A stretch of DNA of 64,000 nucleotides from Entophlyctis helioformis (taxonomy: Eukaryota; Chytridiomycota; Chytridiomycetes; Chytridiales; Chytriomycetaceae). The notes under the pieces are model-generated. The model did not search any database and had not been told where the DNA came from. It saw only the letters and a list, made by a program, of their open reading frames with translations. Below, piece by piece: positions 10,914 to 20,543 of the stretch (position 1 is the stretch's first letter; each line of letters begins with the position of its first letter). The DNA lies in assembly GCA_025526915.1 (NCBI GenBank), contig JAHLKH010000016.1, positions 62,001-126,000 on the forward strand, in the 5' to 3' direction. The translations under genes and the position numbers were made by a program.

Positions 10914-11267
10914 TCCTCCCGTCTCGCTCCAAGTTCTCTTGCTAATGTTCGCCACGCCATCGCTTCTTGTCTTGTCTCGTTCTACACGTCGTTCCCATGC
11001 TTTCTTGGTTGCTTCTGCAAACGATCTCGTGATCTCGGATACGCTCTCCCATGCAACACTCTGCTCTTCTCGCGCACTCCCTGCTGCTGCCCTTGGCCTC
11101 TTTCTGTGTGTCATTCTTGTTGTGGGCTCCGCCCCACATGGCCACCCCCCCTAAGCACAGCGAACAAGTTACTGGTCGTGTTGATCCCCTCTCTCGCCAC
11201 TCTTTTCATTGCAAACGTTGGCATGCTGCGGCTCATTCTGTGCCAATGAACCTGGAGAGTGTGCGTG
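10914..11267. other. Convergent intergenic region, R3H / PH-domain genes
   Basis: About 350 bp between two converging stop codons. It should hold both 3' untranslated regions. No gene or repeat seen. Confidence 0.5.
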
Positions 11268-12499
11268 TCAACGCAGCAGCAAGAGACTTTGCAGCTCGGA
11301 TTGCAGCTGGCCCGCTTTGGCTTGAAGGGCGTCCAGCTTCTCTTGGCGTGAGCGTGTCTGGGCGATGCACGACATGGCTTTCGCGTGGACTTGCACGAGC
11401 TCTGCAGAGACTGCTGACACGAGGTGCGGGAGCGACGACGGGCGTTTGAGGGGCATGACCGGCTTCTCTGGCGGTGTGGCGGTGTGCTCAGCGGGATCGG
11501 GCGTGTTGTGAGAGTCAATGAGCGCATTGAGCACAGACGCAAAGGTTGCATCGCTGCTGCGCTTGTACCCGCGACCGTCCGTCTCAGTCTGCATGTCGTG
11601 TGCGTCGTTTGCATCTTGTGCGTCTTGTGCGAGGGCTGATCTGAGCCAGTCGTCCAGTGGCGACTCTATCGATGCGGCATCATCCTCTTGGCCAGCTTCA
11701 ACAAACAGCTGCTTCTGCTTCTGTTGCAGCCTCTGTTGTTGCTGTTGTTGCTGTTGTGATACCAATGGCTGCGCAAGAATCTCCTCATGGTCTCTCGGCG
11801 TGGTAATGGTGCTCGCTCGTCGCAGCTGCATGTACCACAGATTCAGCTCTGGCCGCGTCCCAACTGCAAGACGCAGCCCAGCCAAAACGTCAGCCGTGCG
11901 AACATGTTGCAGCACTCACGCGACGCGTCTACGGCACCTTCAAACACGCGAGGCGGCTCAACGGCATCGCAGGTGTTCTTGAGCAGAAACCGCAGCTTGC
12001 CCGGCTTGGCCTGCAGCAGCGCAAACGCCGTCGAGCACGTTGGCAGGCTGTGGAGCAGCTCGCCAGGCCGGCCGTCGGGTCTCGCCAGGTACTCTTGAAT
12101 CCATGTCGGCCCAATGACGAGATGCACGGCCGTCTTGCGCGTCCATGCCCCGCACCGCAGTGTCCGTGTTGGCGAGTGGAACCACCGCGTCAGCGACAGC
12201 GAGGATGAGGCTGTCGGCTGCGAGGCGCTGACTGAGATGATGGTGCCCGAGAACACGGGCTGCTCTTCTTGCTGCACTGACTCTGGCATTGGCGGCTTGA
12301 GCGTGTCGGCTAGCAACGCGTCGGTCTCTATGTTGACGCTCGTGTCAATGGACACGGACGAGTGTGTGGGCAGCACAGGGGCTGGATGTGACGGGCACGC
12401 ATGCGGTGTCGGTGGCAGCACGCTGCGCGGTATTTGCAGCAACGGGATGGGCGGAAGAGGCTTGGATGGCCGACGCCTGAGTGACGCCTGTGCCGCCAT
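11268..12499 (-). CDS. PH-domain protein with polyglutamine and C-terminal coiled coil
   Basis: Two exons, 12499-11920 and 11863-11268, split by a GTGAGT...ttgcag intron; 391 aa. A Pro/Ser-rich N-terminus precedes a PH-like domain of about 130 residues that runs from SGTIISVSAS through HLVIGPTWIQEYLARPDGRP to GTRPELNLWYMQLRRAS, the last part being the closing helix with its invariant Trp. The intron falls just before that helix. A Gln-rich run (QQQQQQQQRLQQKQKQ) and an acidic Ser/Asp region follow, and the end (RSRQEKLDALQAKAGQLQSE) looks like a coiled coil. PH domains bind phosphoinositides or proteins, so a membrane-linked signalling or trafficking adaptor is plausible. The start is uncertain: its ATG overlaps that of the opposite gene, and a later in-frame ATG lies at 12289. 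Confidence 0.7.
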
Positions 12500-14435
12500 G
12501 CCAGCTCACAAGTTTTGCAAAACGCTGGAGCCATTATCGCGCGCTTCCAACAAAGCGTCACCTGCCGAGAAACAAAACAACAGCGGCAATGGCAGCCAAC
12601 GCCGCCACAGCCGCACCGACGAGCAGCCGTTGCCGTTTGGCAGCAGCTTGTGGGACAGGCTGCCTGCCGAGCTGCACCGCATGATCCTCTTCCTCGCAAG
12701 CGCCTTGGTTCGGTTCCTGCGCGGCGAGCGCAGAGTCTTACCAGCAGAGGTGTGGCGGGACGTCTTTCGGTACAACTGGACAGGCGACATCGGTCTGCTG
12801 CCGTCCTACACAGACATCGACCAGGACGACCTCTACCTCATCACCACCCGCCGCATGTTCACCTGGCTGTGCCCCAACTACTACTGGTACGAGTTTGACA
12901 ACAGCTATCTGGACTACAGCGACAAGAGAAGGAGCCACTACTCTCGTGGGATCCACCCTCGTGTTGCCTTGATGTGCGTCGCCGTGCGCCACAAGTGGTT
13001 CGATCTGCTCGACATGGACCGGTACCCGATCCTTATCGGTCGTGCTGCCATCGAGTGCAACTGCGTCGAGCTGCTGCGCATCCTTGCGGTCGACAAGAAG
13101 ACCATCGATCTCAGCAAGTACCAGTTCGTCGTCGATCCGGCCGAGGTGAAACGGTCGACCAAGAACCTCTTCAAGACGATCATGGACTATGCGCTGGACC
13201 TGGACGCTCTGGACGTTGCCAAGTTCCTCGTCGAGATGGGCCTCATCAGCCGCAATGTCAAGACTGCAGGCAAGGCCGGCTACGAGACGATCCTCTGGCT
13301 TCACGAGCACCCCGAGATCGATGTGGCCTGGACGGCCGATGTGATGGACGACTGTGCGGCTCGCGGTGATCTGCGCGCGGTCCAGTGGCTGCACGAGCAC
13401 CGCAGCGAGGGATGCACAGAGTGGGCACTTTCGGCTGCGATTCTGAGGGACCACACGGAGACTGCATTGTGGTTGCTCGAGAACCGCGACGAGCAACCAT
13501 CATCCTCGGCGATGCAACATCTGGCACGCACGGGCCGTCTGGACATGATCAAGACTATCGTCGCCAAGTTCCCGAAGCTCGTCATGATTCAGCTTGTTAT
13601 GGACGCAGCAGCAGAAGGCGGCCAGCTGCAGACGCTGCAGTGGTTAAACAACAGCGGCGCGAGCTATGGATTCTCCAAGCGGGCATTTGATGGCGCACTC
13701 GCCGGAAAACACGAAAGCGTTCTGCAGTGGCTGGTTGCCAACTCCACAGAGAAGCTGCTGGCCGAGACCGGGCCCAGTATGGCAGCAGCAGGCGGGCTGG
13801 ATGTGCTCAAGGCTGCAGTGGCCAAGTTTCCGCGGCTTCGACTCACTCGCGCAGTCATGGACGAGGCGGTTACCAATGAGCGCATTCCTGTGATTGACTG
13901 GCTCTGTGAGACGGGAATGGAGCAGATCACGCCCACGACGGTTGAGCAAGCCATCCATGCGAATCGTACAGCCAAGTTTATCGAGTGGCTGCTCGAGGGC
14001 TGCACCGGCGCGATCTCGACGGCAACCATTCTCAAGATCGTCACACAGAAGCGAGTGGATCTGCTGCAGCAGGTGCACCGTTACAACAACGGCGTGCGGT
14101 TCACGGCCAAGGTCATGGACGAAGCAGCAGCCACAGGCAGTCTCGAGACGGTGCAGTGGCTCCACGCCAACCGCAGCGAGGGCTGCACCAAGAAGGCGGT
14201 CGAGAGTGCGATCAAGCATAAGCATTGGGACGTTGCTGCGTGGCTTCTCAAGAACCGCAGCGAGGGATGCACGCCGGCAGGTGTGCTTGCAGCCATTGAG
14301 GATGGACACGCGGATATCGTGAAGCTGCTGCACGCACACGCTGGCACGGCTTTCCCCAAGAACGCTGCCAAACAGGCCATCAAGCACGGACATGAGGATC
14401 TGGCGGAATGGCTCGAGGCGCATCCCAGAAAGTAG
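12498..14435 (+). CDS. Ankyrin-type repeat protein, same chytrid family as the gene at 5994
   Basis: Single exon, 645 aa from 12498. The open frame extends to 12114, but that part lies antisense to the PH gene. The family module is clear: FGSSLWDRLPAELHRMILFL, then YNWTGDIGLLPSYTDID, then TRRMFTWLC and VRHKWFDLLDMD. About 14 repeats of 30-34 residues follow. Several carry the phrase NRSEGCT or HRSEGCT, for example TVQWLHANRSEGCTKKAVES and AAWLLKNRSEGCTPAGVLAA, and the last are IEDGHADIVKLLHAHAG and IKHGHEDLAEWLEAHP. Compared with the 5994 paralogue the repeat region is about twice as long. No catalytic or membrane segment seen. A role as a protein-binding scaffold is inference from the repeat type. 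Confidence 0.85.
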   Translation: MPAHKFCKTLEPLSRASNKASPAEKQNNSGNGSQRRHSRTDEQPLPFGSSLWDRLPAELHRMILFLASALVRFLRGERRVLPAEVWRDVFRYNWTGDIGLLPSYTDIDQDDLYLITTRRMFTWLCPNYYWYEFDNSYLDYSDKRRSHYSRGIHPRVALMCVAVRHKWFDLLDMDRYPILIGRAAIECNCVELLRILAVDKKTIDLSKYQFVVDPAEVKRSTKNLFKTIMDYALDLDALDVAKFLVEMGLISRNVKTAGKAGYETILWLHEHPEIDVAWTADVMDDCAARGDLRAVQWLHEHRSEGCTEWALSAAILRDHTETALWLLENRDEQPSSSAMQHLARTGRLDMIKTIVAKFPKLVMIQLVMDAAAEGGQLQTLQWLNNSGASYGFSKRAFDGALAGKHESVLQWLVANSTEKLLAETGPSMAAAGGLDVLKAAVAKFPRLRLTRAVMDEAVTNERIPVIDWLCETGMEQITPTTVEQAIHANRTAKFIEWLLEGCTGAISTATILKIVTQKRVDLLQQVHRYNNGVRFTAKVMDEAAATGSLETVQWLHANRSEGCTKKAVESAIKHKHWDVAAWLLKNRSEGCTPAGVLAAIEDGHADIVKLLHAHAGTAFPKNAAKQAIKHGHEDLAEWLEAHPRK

Positions 14436-14523
14436 ATGCTGGCTGCGACAGCTTGAAAATGGACGATTGTGATTGTGGCACAGCTCTGACCCACGACAAC
14501 CGCTGCATCCAAACTTTTTTTGC

Positions 14524-14529
14524 AATAAA
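14524..14529 (+). terminator. Poly(A) signal AATAAA downstream of the ankyrin gene
   Basis: AATAAA lies 89 bases after the stop of the gene ending at 14435 and just inside the gap before the converging F-box/LRR stop at 14537. Confidence 0.4.
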
Positions 14530-14536
14530 GCATCCG

Positions 14537-15919
14537 TCATCTGACGTCGCCTTCAAACAAAAATGCGCCAGCACTCGCCTCCATGCCACAGACACGCAGC
14601 CGTTTGCGGTGCCGCTCAACGGCCTGCTGCATGACACCGCGTTCGTGCCGCGCCACATGCGAAAGAACGACTCGAACGTTGGCCAGAGCACCGCCACATT
14701 GGGGGTCGGCCAGTGCTGAATGCGCCACAAGGTCCAACAACGGCTGCCATGCCAGCCCAGCGCATCGCACCACCTCGATCGTCTCAAGACACGTCCGCGC
14801 ATCGCTCTGGCTAGCCGCAATCTGACGCGCAGCCATGTCATCCAAGCGCTGCACGCTCTGGCGAATGCCCTCGTCGCTGATCTTGGAGAGATGCTCGATC
14901 GAGAGCGATCGCAAACGCGGGCATCCAGTCAGCAGCTGCACGATCATGCCGTCCGTGACCCATGGCACGGTTGCCAGCCGCAGGTTGCTCACACGGGCAA
15001 CCATGCGCGCAACCGTCGCGGTGTCTGGCGCAAACAGCAAGCCGCCAGACGGCCGCACAATCGACAGCGAGTCGATCGCAAGGCTCGCAAGCGCAGCGTA
15101 TGCGTTGGCGTCCAGCGTGGTGGACTCGACGTGGACCGTGTGCAGCTTCGTGCAGCTTGGCACCAGACACGCCAGGTCGAGTGAGGCGATCGTCTGATGG
15201 CCGTCAGCCATGGACAGCGACGGGACATCCACATGCACGAGGCAGAGCGACAGCAGATCGGGGCACTGGCGCACGAGCCGTTCAAAGGCCTGTGACGAGA
15301 TGTGTGTGTTGCGCAGGACAAGGCTGGAGAGCTGCGCGGGGAGCTGCGGCCACGCTGGCACCGCACCGCCGATCTCGAGATGGCGCAGAGCAAGCAGCGG
15401 CGACAGATCCTGAAGCAACTGGCTGGCTTGGACCGGGCCGCTCGGACCAGGAGCGTATGCAAGGCTCAGCCGAGCCAGGTTGGGCCAGCAACGCATGTGC
15501 AGCGCCAGCGACTGTGTGATCGGTGCGGCCGGCGCTAGTGCGTCGAGCTGCACCGTCTCGACGCAGGCGTCCGCGAGCCAGCCGAGCACGGCGATGCAGC
15601 GTGCGGGCGGAGCAGCCAAGGCAGCAGCACCGACGACCACGGCCGTCACGCACCGTATGGGCAGCGGCACGCCATCCAGCAGCGGCAGCCGTCGCCGTGC
15701 CTGGACGAACTCCCACAGCTGCTCGACCTGGCGAGAGCACAGGTCCAGCGTGCAGCACCTGGCGCCACGGCGACGCAGACGATGGGCGAGGCAGCCGACC
15801 ACGCAGGCGTGCAGGCTGCGGCTGCACTGCAGCAGCGGGAAGAGGGCGGCTGGCTCGAGCCAGTCGCAAATGCACGCAACGACCTCGGCAGGCAGCCCGT
15901 CCAGTGTTGACGCGCTCAT
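14537..15919 (-). CDS. F-box / leucine-rich-repeat-like protein
   Basis: Single exon, 460 aa from the ATG at 15919; an upstream ATG at 15976 would add 19 residues. The N-terminus TLDGLPAEVVACICDWLEPA, with Leu-Pro and a following Leu/Cys-rich helix pair, matches an F-box. Downstream are irregular Leu-rich units such as LRHLEIGGAVPAWPQLPAQL, LSSLVLRNTHISSQAFERLV and CPRLRSLSIEHLSKISDEGI, the last of the cysteine-containing LRR type seen in FBXL proteins. Such proteins present substrates to SCF ubiquitin ligases. The substrate is unknown. Its stop lies 101 bp from the converging ankyrin gene. Confidence 0.72.
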   Translation of the reverse strand: MSASTLDGLPAEVVACICDWLEPAALFPLLQCSRSLHACVVGCLAHRLRRRGARCCTLDLCSRQVEQLWEFVQARRRLPLLDGVPLPIRCVTAVVVGAAALAAPPARCIAVLGWLADACVETVQLDALAPAAPITQSLALHMRCWPNLARLSLAYAPGPSGPVQASQLLQDLSPLLALRHLEIGGAVPAWPQLPAQLSSLVLRNTHISSQAFERLVRQCPDLLSLCLVHVDVPSLSMADGHQTIASLDLACLVPSCTKLHTVHVESTTLDANAYAALASLAIDSLSIVRPSGGLLFAPDTATVARMVARVSNLRLATVPWVTDGMIVQLLTGCPRLRSLSIEHLSKISDEGIRQSVQRLDDMAARQIAASQSDARTCLETIEVVRCAGLAWQPLLDLVAHSALADPQCGGALANVRVVLSHVARHERGVMQQAVERHRKRLRVCGMEASAGAFLFEGDVR

Positions 15920-15986
15920 GAACGCCAGCGCGACTGCAAGGAAACCATTTGGTGCAACCATCCAACATGACACCACAAACCGACTT

Positions 15987-15992
15987 TTTATT
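15987..15992 (-). terminator. Poly(A) signal AATAAA overlapping the stop codon of the 7TM gene
   Basis: The gene ends CAA-GAA-TAA-AAA on the minus strand. AATAAA (15992-15987) contains the stop TAA (15990-15988). Confidence 0.5.
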
Positions 15993-17781
15993 CTTGGCCA
16001 GGATGCAGATCGCTCGGACTCGTGCGGTCATCCTCGGCAGGCGCAGGCTCGCCGTCCTTGCGCATAAAATGGTCTTCCTTTCCACCGCCGGCATCGTCGT
16101 CATCGTTGCCGCCATCCTCCTCGTCGTCGGTCACGTCATAGTCCATCTCGTCAGCCTCGACAATCACTGGCAGGATCTCGACGCCGCCCTGCTCGACGCG
16201 CACCCGCTCGTCATGGAACGTGATGCGGCCATCCGCACCTGCACTCCCGCTGCCACTCATGCCGCCGTACATGTCCATGTTGAAGCTGTTGTTGGGGTTG
16301 TTGGGCAGCCCGAGCCCGCCAATGGAGGACAGCTGGAACGATCCAACGCCCCATCGACTGCCTGTCACGCCGGCGCCAGCTACGCTTGCAATGACGCTGC
16401 CGGACACACTGGCGGCGTCGGCTTGGCCTCCTGAGCGTTTCCGCCATCCGTATGTCCACGCCAGCATGTAGCTTGCCTTGACCTTGACGTCAAACAGGTA
16501 CAGCAGCAGGGGATGCACAAACGTGTTCACGACGAGCAGGACCAGCACCAGCATGTCGGACTGCTGGCTCATTGCCACCGACGACAGCACGGCTGCGGTG
16601 ATCACAATGGTTGGGTATAGCCGGAGCACGTGTGTTGCGGCTACGGGGAGCATAAGCAGACGCGTAAGACTCCATTTGAGTCTCAGGATGGCGTGCGGCG
16701 AAGTCGATGTGGCCGCTTGGGCGACTGCAGACGAGATGCCAATATTCGACGACGTTGGTGTGGGCAACGCAGAACGCGGTGCGATGCCAGACAGCGAGGA
16801 TATGGACGAAGACGTGACCATGATTCCAGGTGTCTGTTGCTGCGATCCCGTTTGCGACTGCTGCTGCTGCTGCTGCGACCCGGGCCGCGAAACCGACGAT
16901 CCTACTCCACTCGCCCGCCTTGATGGTGAAGTGTGTGATGTGAGCCCGGCAGTGCTGCCAGCCGACTTGTATTCAGAGGTCGTGATCAGCGACATGCGTG
17001 TGGCCATCATTTGGAACAGCACGAGCGTCGACAGCGGCGAGAATATCAAAACCGCAACAACCAGCAGCGATGCGATGAGGGTTGTTGGCCGCACGCTCTC
17101 AAACGCCAGCCAGCAGAACGTGCGCGACGCACCCATGACAAACGAGTCTGACGATCCGTCCGTGTTGAGGATCGCACTTGGAAGCCCCAGGATACACACG
17201 GTAATGGTCAAGACGACCAAGATCACGGTGCATAGAGTGTAAAACACCCGGTCGTGGCGCCGTGTTGCAGTGTGGTCCTTGATTCCAACGACATCGACAC
17301 TCGACACGGAACTCGCAACGCTCGATCGTGCCGTGCCACTCTTGTCGCCACCGGCCCCCTTTGCTCCTCCGTGGCGGCGAACCTTGACGCCGCGGCCGCC
17401 AAACATGACCCAGAACCGGTCAACCGCGACACCGGCAACGGCGCACTCATTCAAGCACACGCAGACAAGCACGCCTACGCCCGTGATGTCGCACGCCATG
17501 GGGCTAAGCCCCACGTTGCTCTGATCGCTGCCCACGACGGCCGTGACGTACGCGAGCAGGCCGGCCAACAGTGCGTTCGTACCGAGGTTCGTGAGAAGCA
17601 GCACTCGAGATCGTGGCCGGTCGCGGCCGGCAATCACGACAGCGTAGAACAGAATGGTGTTGAGGAGACACGAGAACATGCAGACAATGAACAAGCTGAA
17701 CAGGATGGTGACGTCTTGCGCGGCCCGCTGGGGTGTCGGCGGCTGTGACGGCTGCGTCGGTTGTGTCGATGGAGTGGACAT
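15988..17781 (-). CDS. Seven-transmembrane receptor, rhodopsin-like class A architecture
   Basis: Single exon, 597 aa from the ATG at 17781; a further ATG at 17886 is in frame. Hydrophobic helices: TVLF-type TM1 (TILFSLFIVCMFSCLLNTIL), TM2 (LLLTNLGTNALLAGLLAYV), TM3 ending in AVDRFWVMFG at the DRY position, TM4 (FYTLCTVILVVLTITVCILG), TM5 (LIASLLVVAVLIFSPLSTLV), then a long Ser/Gln-rich third loop of about 110 residues, TM6, and TM7 with VNTFVHPLLLYLF in place of NPxxY. The C-terminal tail is acidic and ends with Asp/Glu runs. The order, the DR motif and the HPLLLY motif support a G-protein-coupled receptor. Ligand unknown. It is divergent from a second 7TM gene 174 bp away. Confidence 0.78.
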   Translation of the reverse strand: MSTPSTQPTQPSQPPTPQRAAQDVTILFSLFIVCMFSCLLNTILFYAVVIAGRDRPRSRVLLLTNLGTNALLAGLLAYVTAVVGSDQSNVGLSPMACDITGVGVLVCVCLNECAVAGVAVDRFWVMFGGRGVKVRRHGGAKGAGGDKSGTARSSVASSVSSVDVVGIKDHTATRRHDRVFYTLCTVILVVLTITVCILGLPSAILNTDGSSDSFVMGASRTFCWLAFESVRPTTLIASLLVVAVLIFSPLSTLVLFQMMATRMSLITTSEYKSAGSTAGLTSHTSPSRRASGVGSSVSRPGSQQQQQQSQTGSQQQTPGIMVTSSSISSLSGIAPRSALPTPTSSNIGISSAVAQAATSTSPHAILRLKWSLTRLLMLPVAATHVLRLYPTIVITAAVLSSVAMSQQSDMLVLVLLVVNTFVHPLLLYLFDVKVKASYMLAWTYGWRKRSGGQADAASVSGSVIASVAGAGVTGSRWGVGSFQLSSIGGLGLPNNPNNSFNMDMYGGMSGSGSAGADGRITFHDERVRVEQGGVEILPVIVEADEMDYDVTDDEEDGGNDDDDAGGGKEDHFMRKDGEPAPAEDDRTSPSDLHPGQE

Positions 17782-17955
17782 GGCTGGGATAGGCTGCCGC
17801 TCGTTCGTATACCGTGTTTTGCAATGTCTGTGTGGAAGTGCTGCTGCTGTACACGGTAGCAAGCCGCAGCGATAGAGGCTATACAAAGACGTGAGATCTC
17901 AAGTTGTGCTTGCCGAGGGAAACTCTTTGTAACCTTACAGTTTTATTGCATTGAC

Positions 17956-20052
17956 ATGGGAGAAGCTGCTGCCTGGCCCAGCAAGCCGCACCAGAGAGAC
18001 GCCAATGCCACGGCGCCTGCCGGCACCGACGAGGCGTGGCTCGGGCCGCCGTTTGGCCAGCTGCAGATGCTGGCCGCATGCATCCTGACATTTATCTGCA
18101 CGGCGGGTGTGCTGCTCAACACCGTGCTCCTCCTCGCCATGTCGCGCTCGCGCTACTCGGCAGCGCCAGCCAACGTGCCACACGTCCATCTGGCCATGAT
18201 CAACCTCGCCGCCTGTGTGGGCAAGCTGGCCGTCTCCATCCCGTCGCTCATTCTTGGCCACTATCCGTTTGCCCATCTCGGGTGCCAGATAGAGGGCTTT
18301 CTCGTGCAGGTGCTGTCGGGTCTCGCCAAACTCACCGTCCTAGCCGCCGCCATCAGCCCATACTTTGTCGTCGCGCTCAGCAGACCCTCCATGTCCCGGT
18401 CGCAAAGCGTGGCTGTCCTCGTAGCGTGCTGGCTGTTCATGCTGGTGACGAGCAGCTTCCCGTTCATGAGGAGCCACAGCAGGGAGGATCAAGACCAGGC
18501 CGCAGGCGTGACTGTGCCGCCATACGTTGTGCAGGCGTCTGGCGTCTACTGCCATTTGGACTTTACGTCCAACGATCCGCTCACGCTCACCGTGTGCGTC
18601 GCGGATGCAATCATCATATCCATCATGCCGTTCGTCATTGGCGGTCTCTATGGCCACATCTCGATCAAGCTGCGCCAATTGGCGTCTCGCATGCGCACCA
18701 AGCGAAAGAAACGCACGGCTGCAGAGCTCGAGTCCATGATGGCGCGGCGTGGTCTGGTCATGAGCGCAAGCCAGATCGTGTGCTGGTTCGTTTCCGCTTT
18801 CCGCATGTGCTCTGAGCTGCTGAACCGGCGGCGCGTGCATCCCTTGGCCAATGTCGTCGAGTACATCCTCATCGCGCTGTCACACGTCGTGTATGTCGTC
18901 GCCATGATCTTTGACGACAAACGCATCAGATCGGCATTGTGGTCCATGGGCGAGCAGATGGTGGGATGCTTGTGCCCCGCTGACGATCCCGCCTTTGGCA
19001 TGTCCGACGAGACCCTGGATCGCGAGGCCGACCACGACACGGTCGCACGGTCCAGTCGGTCAACCTTGGCGACACGGAGCCATTCGCAACTGACTGCACA
19101 ACCCGCCAGCCAGCAGCCAAAGTCAAATTCCAAAGCAAAGGGTCAGCAGACACAGCATTTGTCGCAGTCATCCAGACACAGTCGCGGCCAGAGTGGGCAG
19201 CATCCCCCACCACAGCCGCCGCCTCAACGCCAGCTGTACCTTTCGCCTTTTGATATCAGACGCCAGTCGACCCCAAAGGATCACTCTGGGCCAGTTGCGG
19301 GCACAGCCAAGCGAGCCATGGACCGATCGCTCAGTTATTCAACGCCAACGCTGCCGGCCCCCATCGCGTCGATGCATCAGCAGCATATCCTACAACATCC
19401 GCACCGCACGTCAACAGCAAGCCGCCAACATTCAGCTGCATCCAGTCTTCAAGATCTGCCAAAGCTACCTTCAAGCGGTCATCAGGGTGCAGGTGGCGAC
19501 AACGATCAGCCAAGTTCGCCGCCGGCCGGCTATTCGAATCATGCGTTGGCATCACCACTCGGCAGTCGTCAAATGCTCGAGCCAGCAGCACGCGACTCGC
19601 AGAACTCCCACGCTCAAGACCAGCTTGGACAATGGCAGGCATTGCCATCACCACCGATAGCCACACTCACCCACGTCAGCACTACCCAGACGCACACAAA
19701 TGACCGTCCAACTGTCTGCTTGGACTATGCCGGACGGCCAGACACTCAGCGAGCCTGCTCGTCACTGTCTTCACCGCCACAAGCAGCAAGCCGACCCACA
19801 ACCGGCTTGTTTCGGCATTATCCATCAGCCTCCTTGTCGCCGACAGCAGGATCTCAGGTACACGGCGCTGGGCATACCAATGGACGCGGCACTGCTCCGC
19901 ATCGATGGTCGGTTGGCAGCGAGACGCGGCCCACACTGGCAAGCCTTTTCCTTCCAGGCCGTGCAAGACGGAGCGACAGTCACAACGGCAGTCGCTCGCC
20001 TGTCCAGCACAGCACAGGGCCCGTCAACCGTAGTCTGCCAGACGCATCCTGA
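17956..20052 (+). CDS. Opsin-like seven-transmembrane receptor without the retinal lysine
   Basis: Single exon, 698 aa. Residues about 30-330 hold seven hydrophobic helices. The start of TM3 reads HLGCQIEGF, close to the animal opsin motif GCNLEGF, and loop 2 has GVYCHLDFTS, placing a second Cys for the conserved disulfide. TM6 contains CWFV at the CWxP position. TM7 reads LSHVVYVVAMIFDDKRIR; aligned on the helix-8 DKR, the Schiff-base lysine position is Ala. The remaining 350 residues are a disordered Ser/Gln/Pro-rich tail. Class A receptor architecture is well supported; light sensing is not, because the retinal lysine is absent. The start ATG is 174 bp from the start of the divergent 7TM gene. 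Confidence 0.78.
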   Translation: MGEAAAWPSKPHQRDANATAPAGTDEAWLGPPFGQLQMLAACILTFICTAGVLLNTVLLLAMSRSRYSAAPANVPHVHLAMINLAACVGKLAVSIPSLILGHYPFAHLGCQIEGFLVQVLSGLAKLTVLAAAISPYFVVALSRPSMSRSQSVAVLVACWLFMLVTSSFPFMRSHSREDQDQAAGVTVPPYVVQASGVYCHLDFTSNDPLTLTVCVADAIIISIMPFVIGGLYGHISIKLRQLASRMRTKRKKRTAAELESMMARRGLVMSASQIVCWFVSAFRMCSELLNRRRVHPLANVVEYILIALSHVVYVVAMIFDDKRIRSALWSMGEQMVGCLCPADDPAFGMSDETLDREADHDTVARSSRSTLATRSHSQLTAQPASQQPKSNSKAKGQQTQHLSQSSRHSRGQSGQHPPPQPPPQRQLYLSPFDIRRQSTPKDHSGPVAGTAKRAMDRSLSYSTPTLPAPIASMHQQHILQHPHRTSTASRQHSAASSLQDLPKLPSSGHQGAGGDNDQPSSPPAGYSNHALASPLGSRQMLEPAARDSQNSHAQDQLGQWQALPSPPIATLTHVSTTQTHTNDRPTVCLDYAGRPDTQRACSSLSSPPQAASRPTTGLFRHYPSASLSPTAGSQVHGAGHTNGRGTAPHRWSVGSETRPTLASLFLPGRARRSDSHNGSRSPVQHSTGPVNRSLPDAS

Positions 20053-20543
20053 TATCTTCCGATTGTCGATCGGTTAGTGAGGGGTATAGAGGGAGTTAAT
20101 GTGTGACAACACGGCGTGGTGGAACGGCCGATATTCCTGCAAGTGAAGTTCATTGTGATGTGTGACTTGGCACAGTCTTTTGTCTTGGTGGATGATAGTG
20201 CCATCTTGCGTGGCTTGGTTGGTGGATGAGAGCATGAGAAGAAAGGAGACGGACAGATCGCGCTTTGCAGAAGCATCACAAAGCAGATCAGAAGAGGGCG
20301 AGAGGAGCGAAGAGTGTGTGTGGCCAGATGCCAATGCCTCGCCATCATAGCACGGACCACCAGACAGACGGCCGCAGGTGTGCCAACGCATTGTGCCATC
20401 CTGGTCCGTCTCTCTCGCAGACAGACGCAGACCACCGACTGGCGATGCCAGCTTGCCACAGCCTGCCCATATGGCATCACAAGCGAGTGACGTCATGCTG
20501 TAAAACGGCACCACATCCCAGCAAGCACCACATCCCAGATCCT
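20053..20543. other. Intergenic region; left end of duplicated block copy A
   Basis: The convergent gap after the opsin-like gene. From 20187 onward it is nearly identical to 28421 onward. It holds the 3' side of the downstream basic-protein gene. No separate gene seen. Confidence 0.5.

Noticed and set aside
12114..12497. N-terminal extension of the ankyrin gene to an ATG at 12114.
   Set aside because: This part is antisense to the PH-domain coding exon and has no family similarity. The family module begins after 12600.
18900..18960. Light-sensing opsin function for the 7TM gene at 17956.
   Set aside because: The lysine that binds retinal is not found at the expected TM7 position, so I kept the call at opsin-like receptor.
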